Positions 55,238 to 61,087 of a DNA stretch of 61,087 nt are shown here, one piece after another. Position 1 is the first letter of the stretch. Every line of letters begins with the position of its first letter. Origin of the DNA: Ignavibacteriota bacterium. GTDB taxonomy: Bacteria > Bacteroidota > Ignavibacteria > UBA10030. The stretch covers positions 1 to 61,087 of the forward strand of contig PMZI01000050.1 in the NCBI GenBank assembly GCA_003170475.1. Direction: 5' to 3'. The translations under genes were made by a program, and so were the position numbers. Below the pieces are notes generated by a model, which made no database searches, was not told the DNA's origin, and saw only the letters and a program-made list of their open reading frames with translations.

Positions 55238-56095
55238 GTGTTCAATGCCGGCGCCACGCTGCTTCCTGACGGGACGACATTGCTTTTGTGTCGCGTGGAG
55301 GACCGTCGGGGACTTTCCCATTTGTGCGCCGCCAGATCGGCAAACGGAATTGACGGATGGAAGATTGACGAACAACCTACCTTGCTTCCAAATCCCGATA
55401 GTTTTCCGGAAGAACTCTGGGGAATCGAAGATCCACGGATCACGTTTGTGCCGGAATTAAAAAAATACGCCGTTGTGTATACTGCTTATACGCGCGACGG
55501 ACCCGGCGTTGCCCTGGCCCTTACGGAAAGCTTCCACACGTTCGAACGCTTCGGTGTGATCATGGCACCTGAGGACAAAGACGCTGCGCTCTTTCCGAGA
55601 CGAATCAACGGAAACTGGGCTTTGATTCACCGTCCTGTCAGCGCACCGAGAGCACACATGTGGATTTCGTACTCACCGGATCTGACAAACTGGGGCGGAC
55701 ATACCCTCCTGATGGAAGCCCGGAAGGGCGCATGGTGGGATGCCAACAAGATCGGTCTTTCTCCCCCACCCATTGAGACACCTCAGGGCTGGTTGGTGAT
55801 TTACCACGGAGTAAAACAATCATGCGCTGGATGTATTTACAGGCTGGGACTTGCGCTGTTTGATTTGAACAAGCCCGAGCTTCTGCTGAAGCGCGGCGGT
55901 AATTGGGTTTTCGCTCCGGAAGAACCGTACGAACAACGCGGCGACGTGGGATATGTCGTGTTTCCGTGCGGATACACGATTGGCAAAGATGGCGATGCCA
56001 TCAATATCTATTATGGCGCTGCAGATACGAGTATTGCCCTGGCAACCAGCAGCATACGCGAGATGCTGGAGTGGCTTGGAAAGCACAGCGAATGA
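55238..56095 (+). CDS. GH130-like beta-mannoside phosphorylase; true start unclear
   Basis: At least 285 residues from the GTG at 55238. Five-bladed beta-propeller of the GH130 family: FNAGATLLPDGTTLLLCRVEDRR-type blade 1, then WGIEDPRIT, where the Asp is the catalytic acid of the family, and KGAWWDANKIG, IYYGAADTSIALA. GH130 enzymes phosphorolyse beta-1,2- or beta-1,4-mannosides. The blade starts upstream: the same frame reads NPILTAEHWPYPINSVFN from 55193, continuing open to 55136, but contains no ATG, GTG or TTG. An ATG at 55134 is one frame off, next to a GGGGG run. Overlaps the end of the glycosyltransferase. Confidence 0.85.
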   Translation: MFNAGATLLPDGTTLLLCRVEDRRGLSHLCAARSANGIDGWKIDEQPTLLPNPDSFPEELWGIEDPRITFVPELKKYAVVYTAYTRDGPGVALALTESFHTFERFGVIMAPEDKDAALFPRRINGNWALIHRPVSAPRAHMWISYSPDLTNWGGHTLLMEARKGAWWDANKIGLSPPPIETPQGWLVIYHGVKQSCAGCIYRLGLALFDLNKPELLLKRGGNWVFAPEEPYEQRGDVGYVVFPCGYTIGKDGDAINIYYGAADTSIALATSSIREMLEWLGKHSE

Positions 56096-56180
56096 CTCTA
56101 CGCTGATATTGGCGCTGCTACGAGATGGTAAGAATGCACAATTCGCTTCAAAGTATACAACCCCAGGAAGAGCAGACACT

Positions 56181-56399
56181 ATGACAGAGAAGTCAGACAC
56201 TACCATTGAAGAAAAGATTCGCAGGGACGGCTCTCTTTCAGAAGAGAGAAAAATTGCCCTTCTGAAGTTGGTTGCGACGATGAAGCCTGATATGAAGAAA
56301 TCCCACAAGTCTGACCAGAATACGAAGGGTATGATCCGATCGAGTGATCATTCAACGGATAACGCTATTCAGCAAACGAAGAAACACAAAGACTCATGA
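56181..56399 (+). CDS. Small hydrophilic hypothetical protein
   Basis: 72 residues: MTEKSDTTIEEKIRRDGSLS then EERKIALLKLVATMKPDMKK and a polar tail rich in Ser, Asp, Gln and His. AGGAAG stands upstream. Family not recognised; likely soluble, partly disordered. Confidence 0.5.
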   Translation: MTEKSDTTIEEKIRRDGSLSEERKIALLKLVATMKPDMKKSHKSDQNTKGMIRSSDHSTDNAIQQTKKHKDS

Positions 56400-56408
56400 G
56401 GTGATTAC

Positions 56409-56627
56409 GTGGAAGAAAAACAAGTAGTCGTTGGCGAATATGAAACTGAAATAGACGCTGAAATCGCAAAAGGACATCTCAAAGCGTCAGGCATCACTTC
56501 AATCATCATCAAAGACGACGGGGGTGGAATGCTTCCATCGCTGCAGAATACGGAAGGCGTTCAGTTGCTGGTTGCCGAAACTCATGAGGAGAAGGCCAGG
56601 AAAATACTCGAGTCGCATTCTCGCTGA
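56409..56627 (+). CDS. DUF2007-type signalling/degron-binding protein
   Basis: 72 residues from a GTG with GAGGTG upstream. Opens VVVGEYETEIDAEIAKGHLK, then ASGITSIIIKDDGGGML and LLVAETHEEKARKILE. This is the DUF2007 fold (a small ferredoxin-like domain), often fused to signalling proteins. Alone here. Start 10 nt after the preceding gene, so cotranscribed. Confidence 0.8.
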   Translation: MEEKQVVVGEYETEIDAEIAKGHLKASGITSIIIKDDGGGMLPSLQNTEGVQLLVAETHEEKARKILESHSR

Positions 56628-56725
56628 ATTCGTCAAGGAAACATCCTTGCGGACCCTGAAGAGCCGATGTTCGCGGCCATGGCACCGAACAGCGGGAAGA
56701 CTCTATGATAGAAGGAAGAGTGTCG

Positions 56726-57118
56726 ATGAAGAGAAATATGGGTGTGTGGATAGACCATAGGAAAGCGGTCATCGTGCGGATGACAGATCATGCTGAGGAG
56801 ATACAGACGATCCTTTCCGACATGGAGAAACATGTTCGTCATCCACGGGGAAAGCCGGAGGATCAAGAAGAGCATAGATACACTAATCATCTCCATGAGT
56901 ACTACGCGAAAGTTATCGTGTCCCTTCATGATGCCGATTCTATTTTGATCCTCGGCCCCGGCGAGGCGAAGGGCGAACTCAAGACGCTCCTGGAAAACGA
57001 AGCGCTTGGCGGGCGCATTGCTGGAATCGGAACGGTTGACAAGATGACTGATCCACAGCTTGCAGCAGAAATTAGAAAGTATTTTTCTGGAAAGCTTGAG
57101 AACACTCAGCAGATATGA
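56726..57118 (+). CDS. baeRF-like / host-attachment-type hypothetical protein
   Basis: 130 residues from the ATG at 56726 (AAGGA upstream). Opens MKRNMGVWIDHRKAVIVRMT, then HLHEYYAKVIVSLHDADSIL, ILGPGEAKGELKTLLENE and GGRIAGIGTVDKMTDPQLAA. This is the pattern of small proteins related to the archaeal/eukaryotic release-factor domain 3 (GPG-x-AK-x-E). Role uncertain; the phosphate-loop-like GPGEAKG may bind RNA. No partner subunit nearby. Confidence 0.65.
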   Translation: MKRNMGVWIDHRKAVIVRMTDHAEEIQTILSDMEKHVRHPRGKPEDQEEHRYTNHLHEYYAKVIVSLHDADSILILGPGEAKGELKTLLENEALGGRIAGIGTVDKMTDPQLAAEIRKYFSGKLENTQQI

Positions 57119-57228
57119 AGTTTTGTAAGGAATGCACCGAGGAGTTTATCGATCTGTTCGGGAAACTGCACATCAGCGGTCATCAACAATCTTCAAAGGA
57201 GCTCCATTATGATCGATTCACAGCTTAG
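57115..57228 (+). CDS. Possible CxxC mini-protein overlapping its neighbours
   Basis: 37 codons starting in an ATGA overlap with the preceding stop: MKFCKECTEEFIDLFGKLHI then SGHQQSSKELHYDRFTA. One C-x2-C and a C-terminal His pair would suit zinc binding. It overlaps the next gene's start by 20 nt and has no separate ribosome site. It may be spurious. Confidence 0.3.
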   Translation: MKFCKECTEEFIDLFGKLHISGHQQSSKELHYDRFTA

Positions 57229-57787
57229 ATCTTTTCGAACATTCGTGGTTCTCTCTCTTGGTTTGCTGCTTCCTTTGCTTTCAGGCTGCTCTGCGGGCGA
57301 CACTCCCGAGGTGCAGTCCATGAAGGCTGATTTGAAGAAGATGACACACGAGCGAGCCAAAATTGAAACGCACCTGGCGATATTTGATACACTCGACTTC
57401 ATCGTGTTCAGCAACCAGGAATGGACCCGTCTGCACGAAAGCCATTCAAAAGACATCAAGGTCTATTGGCCCGATGGGCACATGACAGAAGGCATTGATG
57501 TGCACATTGCGGACTTGAAAGCCATGTTTGTTTATGCACCCGATACGAGAATCAAAGAGCATCCGATACGATTTGGCGCGGGCAAATATACCGCTGTCAC
57601 CGGCGTGTTCGAGGGCACGTTCACGAAACCTATGCCGATTGGGAATGGAAAGTTCATTCAACCCACAGGCAAGGCATTCAAGATGCCCATGGCAACCATA
57701 GGCATTTGGGAAAACGGGATCATGATCGAAGAACATCTGTTCTGGGACAATCAAACGTACATGAAGCAAATCGGACTCGCAAAATAG
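57209..57787 (+). CDS. SnoaL/NTF2-like lipoprotein
   Basis: 192 residues with AAAGGAG before the ATG. Signal sequence ends LLSGC (lipobox). Residues ~40-190 have the SnoaL-like/NTF2 pattern: WTRLHESHSKDIKVYWPDGH, GIDVHIADLKAMF, PIRFGAGKYTAVTGVFEG, TFTKPMPIGN and IGIWENGIMIEEHLFWDN. Members are often polyketide-cyclase-like or binding proteins; here it is membrane-anchored, with no catalytic partner beside it. Confidence 0.85.
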   Translation: MIDSQLRSFRTFVVLSLGLLLPLLSGCSAGDTPEVQSMKADLKKMTHERAKIETHLAIFDTLDFIVFSNQEWTRLHESHSKDIKVYWPDGHMTEGIDVHIADLKAMFVYAPDTRIKEHPIRFGAGKYTAVTGVFEGTFTKPMPIGNGKFIQPTGKAFKMPMATIGIWENGIMIEEHLFWDNQTYMKQIGLAK

Positions 57788-57954
57788 TTTCTTCAATCAA
57801 TAGAAGAGTGATCCACAGTCTGTAGGGGATTACGACGGCACATTTCAAGATTGAATATCCCCGGAGCCAATTTCGAGCGATCTCCGGGATACTGTGACAC
57901 GGTTGGCGTTTGGCGGACTGAAGAATGAGACGCTGTTCACCAGGGAGAAACTGA

Positions 57955-59061
57955 ATGAAAAATATTGAACTCTTGAATCCTTACACCATGGGCACCATCG
58001 AGCTGAAAAATCGGATCGTCATGGCCCCCATGACCCGCTCTCGAGCCATCGGCAACATTCCCAACGACCTCATGGCTGAGTACTATGAGCAGCGTGCTGC
58101 TGCAGGACTCATTGTTACCGAGGGGACATCCCCCTCGCCGAACGGTCTTGGGTACAGCCGTATTCCAGGCATTTTCAGCGAAGCACAAGTGGAAGGTTGG
58201 AAGAAAACAACGAAGGCCGTGCATTCCAGAGGAGGGAAGATATTCGTTCAGCTCATGCACACCGGGCGCATCGGCCATCGTGCAAACATGCCGGGAGATG
58301 CAGTGATTCTTGCCCCCTCTGCTCTCAAACCGACCGGACAAGTGTGGACAGACGCTCAGGGATTGCAGGACTATCCAGTCCCGACAGCCATGATGATAGG
58401 CGAAATCCGACGAGCACAGCAGGAATACGTTGCCGCCGCTGTTCATGCAAGAGAAGCAGAATTTGATGGAGTGGAACTGCACGGTGCGAATGGATACCTC
58501 CTGGAGCAATTCTTGTCTCCCGCAAGCAATCAAAGAAATGACCAGTACGGGGGAAGCGTTGAAAACCGCTGTCGTTTCCTGTTAGAACTCATGAGAGGCG
58601 CGGCTGAAGCAATTGGAAAGGAACGGGTCGGTGTACGCTTATCGCCGTACGGCGTGGCAAGCGACATGCCTCACTATCCTGAAATCGACAGCACCTACAA
58701 ACATCTTGCTGAACAGGTCAACCGCATTGGGATATCCTATGTCCACATCGTGGACCACAGCAGCATGGGTGCACCGATCGTGCCCGTCGAAATCAAGGAA
58801 GCGATCCGCGAACGATTCAAAGGCACGATTATTCTCAGCGGCGGCTATACCAAGGAACGCGCTGAAACCGAATTGCGTGGCGGACTCGCAGATCTCATCG
58901 CATTCGGCAGGCCATTTATCAATAATCCCGATCTCGTTGAACGATTCGTTCACGGCTGGCCGCTTTCACAAGAACTCGATATGACGACATTCTATACTCC
59001 CGGCGACAAGGGATATACCGACTATCCCATGTACGCTCAACAAGCCCTTGAAATGGTCTGA
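57955..59061 (+). CDS. Old Yellow Enzyme (alkene reductase / NemA-like)
   Basis: 368 residues, full length for the family. TIM-barrel flavin protein: LKNRIVMAPMTRSR, QLMHTGRIGH and FDGVELHGANGYLLEQFLSP, with the His-x2-Asn pair that binds the substrate carbonyl and the Tyr proton donor (NGYL). The FMN phosphate loop is LIAFGRPFINNPDL. It reduces activated C=C bonds or nitro groups with NAD(P)H, in detoxification. Own transcription unit with ~165 nt upstream; GGGAGAAACTG precedes the ATG. Confidence 0.95.
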   Translation: MKNIELLNPYTMGTIELKNRIVMAPMTRSRAIGNIPNDLMAEYYEQRAAAGLIVTEGTSPSPNGLGYSRIPGIFSEAQVEGWKKTTKAVHSRGGKIFVQLMHTGRIGHRANMPGDAVILAPSALKPTGQVWTDAQGLQDYPVPTAMMIGEIRRAQQEYVAAAVHAREAEFDGVELHGANGYLLEQFLSPASNQRNDQYGGSVENRCRFLLELMRGAAEAIGKERVGVRLSPYGVASDMPHYPEIDSTYKHLAEQVNRIGISYVHIVDHSSMGAPIVPVEIKEAIRERFKGTIILSGGYTKERAETELRGGLADLIAFGRPFINNPDLVERFVHGWPLSQELDMTTFYTPGDKGYTDYPMYAQQALEMV

Positions 59062-59110
59062 CATGCCTGAGATTGTCGAAGTCGGCGAATAACCACGAAG
59101 GAGGTGCGCT

Positions 59111-59608
59111 GTGGCGATACCTATGAAAGAGCATGACCCGAACCTGCTTCCTCCAGCTGACTGGGAGGGAGAAATCGAACGATTGCAGGAGGGCCTGCGT
59201 ATTGAGCGCGATCGAACCCTTCGCACATTGGCCGATTTCAAAAACTATCGTCGCCGCATAGAACGTGACGGCAGCAAGCTTGCCGAAGAAGGCAAACGCG
59301 GTATTATACTGCCGCTCCTGGACATCGTAGACGACCTGGAGAAGGCGATGAAGTGGACCGGCGACGCGGAGAAACCTTTTGTCAAGGGAGTGCAAATCAT
59401 CCACCAGAAATTCCTCTCTCTGTTGGAAGCGCAAGGCGTTTTCCCTTTCGAAAGTGTCGGCAAGCCATTCAACCACGATCTGCACGAGGCTGTCGCGATG
59501 ACAAAACGTGCAGCAAGTGAATCGGGCATTGTGGTCGATGAGCTTCGACGCGGTTATCTCTGGAACGATGAATTGCTGCGCCCTGCGCAAGTGCGGGTTG
59601 CCGAATAA
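59111..59608 (+). CDS. grpE: GrpE nucleotide-exchange factor
   Basis: 165 residues from a GTG with AAGGAGG 7 nt upstream. N-terminal coiled coil (IERLQEGLRIERDRTLRTLA then DFKNYRRRIERD), four-helix and beta-wing domain: GIILPLLDIVDDLEKAM, KGVQIIHQKFLSLL, GKPFNHDLHEAV and YLWNDELLRPAQVRVAE, the GrpE signature. Exchanges nucleotide on DnaK. Short N-terminus compared with E. coli (197). A DnaJ gene follows at 60062, but dnaK is not in the window. Confidence 0.95.
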   Translation: MAIPMKEHDPNLLPPADWEGEIERLQEGLRIERDRTLRTLADFKNYRRRIERDGSKLAEEGKRGIILPLLDIVDDLEKAMKWTGDAEKPFVKGVQIIHQKFLSLLEAQGVFPFESVGKPFNHDLHEAVAMTKRAASESGIVVDELRRGYLWNDELLRPAQVRVAE

Positions 59609-59727
59609 CGTGCGCATCGCCTGGCGAGCCGCGGTTCTCCCTCGGCGTTCCACGGGTGCAAGAAAGTTGTGTGCCACGGCGTTGGCGGCACAATAATTAT
59701 CCATATAAAACCGAAAGGGAGGTTCAA

Positions 59728-59919
59728 ATGCCTTTAGTTCATGTCGTAATCGTTCTCATCGTGGTCGGCGTGCTCTTGTGGCTCGTGAACACCTACATAC
59801 CCATGCAGGCCACGATAAAGAAAATCCTGAACGCCGTCGTGGTGATTGCGGTCGTGCTGTGGCTGTTGAACGGATTTGGGTTGCTGGAGCCGTTGCTGAA
59901 CATTCACATCGGCAAATGA
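59728..59919 (+). CDS. Thivi_2564-family small membrane protein
   Basis: 63 residues from the ATG at 59728 (GGGAGG upstream). MPLVHVVIVLIVVGVLLWLV then NTYIPMQATIKKILNAVVVI and AVVLWLLNGFGLLEPLLN: two helices around the NTYIPM turn, the family signature. Found in many environmental bacteria; function unknown. Between grpE and dnaJ. Confidence 0.9.
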   Translation: MPLVHVVIVLIVVGVLLWLVNTYIPMQATIKKILNAVVVIAVVLWLLNGFGLLEPLLNIHIGK

Positions 59920-60061
59920 TCTCTGCACGTTCATCAGGAGAAGTGCCAGAATTGCAGCGGACAGGCTTCACAGAGGAGCCCGTCGAGAAAAGAATGCGAG
60001 TTACGCAATGGCATGCTTCCTTTCTACAGTCGTCTGGACGTGATTCGAAAGCGGTAAGACC

Positions 60062-60988
60062 ATGATCTACAAAGATTACTACAAGGATTTGGGCATTGCC
60101 AAGTCCGCTACGCCGGCTGAGATCAAGAAGGCGTATCGAATTCTTGCCAACAAGTATCATCCCGACAAAACCAACGGTGACAAAGCGGCTGAGGAAAAGT
60201 TCAAAGCCGTCAACGAAGCCAATGAAGTCCTGAGTGATCCGATAAAACGAAAGAAGTACGATCAGTTTGGTGCGGATTGGAAGCATTACGAAGAAGGCGG
60301 AGCTCAGCCGGGAGGATTCGATTGGTCGAAGTATGCGAATAGCGGCGGCGGACAATCGCGCCGGACGAGCACCAATGAATCCGACACCACGTTCACCGAC
60401 GATAACGCTAATGACCTTTTCGAGATGCTGTTTGGACAACGCGGCGGACAGCGGCCGGGCAGACGGAATGTCGTCAGCAAAGGTGAAGATCTTGAGACTG
60501 AGGCCATTCTGACGCTTGAAGAAGCGTATCACGGCACGGCGCGGCTCATCCAGCTTCATGGTCAAACGATCAAAGTGACTATCAAGCCGGGTGCTGCAGA
60601 CCAGCAAATGCTCCGAATTCCGGGTAAAGGGGCGAGCGGAATGAGCGGTGGTCCGAACGGCGACCTCTACCTCACCGTTAAGATAGCGCCGCATCCGGAA
60701 TATCATCGCAAGGGGAATGACATTCACCAGGACATCGCCGTTGACCTGTATACGGCGATCCTCGGTGGAAAAGCCCAGATCAAGACGCTGAAAGGCGCGG
60801 TTACCGTCAACATTCCCAAGGAGACGCCAAACGGAACAGAACTCAGACTTCGGGGACTAGGAATGCCCATGTATGGGAAGAAGAATAAGTTCGGAAACCT
60901 GATCGTGAGAGTCGCCATCGTGCTGCCGGAGCATCTCAGCGCTGAAGAATCAGATTTGTTCGTCAAATTGGCGGCGCTGCGGAAATAG
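60062..60988 (+). CDS. CbpA-type DnaJ co-chaperone
   Basis: 308 residues. J domain 1-70 with the HPD motif (KYHPDKTNGDKAAEEKFKAV) and DYYKDLGI start; Gly-rich linker ~75-125; then the two C-terminal substrate domains (ATLTLEEAYHGTARLI-type: AILTLEEAYHGTARLI, GGPNGDLYLTVKIAPHPEYH, TAILGGKAQIKTLKGAVTV). No zinc-finger CxxCxGxG repeats, so it is CbpA rather than classical DnaJ. Acts with a DnaK and the GrpE gene 450 nt upstream. The 99 nt after it show no feature. Confidence 0.95.
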   Translation: MIYKDYYKDLGIAKSATPAEIKKAYRILANKYHPDKTNGDKAAEEKFKAVNEANEVLSDPIKRKKYDQFGADWKHYEEGGAQPGGFDWSKYANSGGGQSRRTSTNESDTTFTDDNANDLFEMLFGQRGGQRPGRRNVVSKGEDLETEAILTLEEAYHGTARLIQLHGQTIKVTIKPGAADQQMLRIPGKGASGMSGGPNGDLYLTVKIAPHPEYHRKGNDIHQDIAVDLYTAILGGKAQIKTLKGAVTVNIPKETPNGTELRLRGLGMPMYGKKNKFGNLIVRVAIVLPEHLSAEESDLFVKLAALRK

Positions 60989-61087
60989 CTCACAGCGTTG
61001 CTGCATATGCATAAGCACTTCGCAGAACCACGTGCAATGTTTTGCTCATTGAAAGACGAGAGAACTAGTGCCGTTTCAAATTAGTTA

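Noticed and set aside
55953-56180. 5' extension of the small gene at 56181
   Set aside because: Overlaps the well-supported GH130 gene in another frame and has no ribosome site.
57937-58533. - strand frame antisense to the Old Yellow Enzyme gene
   Set aside because: Shadow of a strong full-length coding gene.

Overview
The window looks like chromosomal DNA from a free-living member of the Bacteroidota / Ignavibacteriota / Chlorobiota assemblage. The evidence is type IX-style C-terminal sorting tails (a YPNPFNPST motif and an SGVYFYRL tail at 36773-38170, and a related tail on the protein ending at 4788), a TonB-dependent receptor, many OmpA-like and beta-barrel proteins, and a TamB plus lipid-anchored TamA-like (TamL) pair. 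G+C is moderate. I cannot name a genus. No tRNA, rRNA, CRISPR array, transposase or phage gene was seen.

Layout. Genes at 1-4788 are on the + strand: the 3' part of a TonB-dependent receptor and a large secreted protein with an FN3-like region. They close with a strong hairpin terminator and an 85-bp palindromic repeat. From 5267 to 44079 every supported gene (about 38) is on the - strand. In transcription order (high to low coordinate) this block holds: a CsbD protein; a 1095-residue Ig-repeat ice-binding-fold protein; an OmpA protein; a second ice-binding-fold protein; small membrane proteins; an OmpA protein with an 11-residue tandem repeat; a receiver-STAS-like regulator overlapping a DoxX-like mini-protein; a stress-type cluster (BON, DUF5661, lmo0937-like, DUF3185, tryptophan/tyrosine-rich and DUF3943 proteins); three tandem PAP2 phosphatases; two tandem small secreted paralogs; a CDP-alcohol phosphatidyltransferase coupled to an AI-2E-type transporter; a fourth PAP2; a LysE transporter; an AsmA-like protein; an RNB ribonuclease; a degenerate secreted metallophosphoesterase; beta-barrel proteins; a LuxR-type response regulator; an ECF sigma factor; a second CsbD protein; a B12-binding radical SAM protein; a cold-shock protein; and an ACT protein. 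From 44580 to the end the genes are again on +: YtxH protein, tamB-tamL, a glycosyltransferase with an added C-terminal domain, a GH130 phosphorylase-like protein, small proteins, a SnoaL-like lipoprotein, an Old Yellow Enzyme, GrpE, a small membrane protein and a CbpA-type DnaJ.

The most striking signal is a 55-bp sequence present five times, always oriented toward a downstream gene and 60-165 nt from its start. Copies lie at 10075-10129 (csbD-like), 10872-10926 (the ECF sigma gene itself), 44173-44227 (second csbD-like), 44456-44510 (ytxH-like) and 52750-52804 (glycosyltransferase/GH130). They align without gaps. I read this as an autoregulated ECF-sigma stress regulon spread over the window, joining soluble stress proteins (CsbD), membrane proteins (YtxH) and a mannoside- or glycogen-type sugar module. 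No anti-sigma gene is next to the sigma gene, but a NarL-type response regulator is.

The - strand block is envelope- and lipid-centred. The three tandem PAP2 proteins have lost different catalytic residues, which suggests divergence of function within one array. Several gene starts were moved inward from the longest reading frame because a Shine-Dalgarno sequence and a signal peptide agree on an internal start; each case is stated in its entry.
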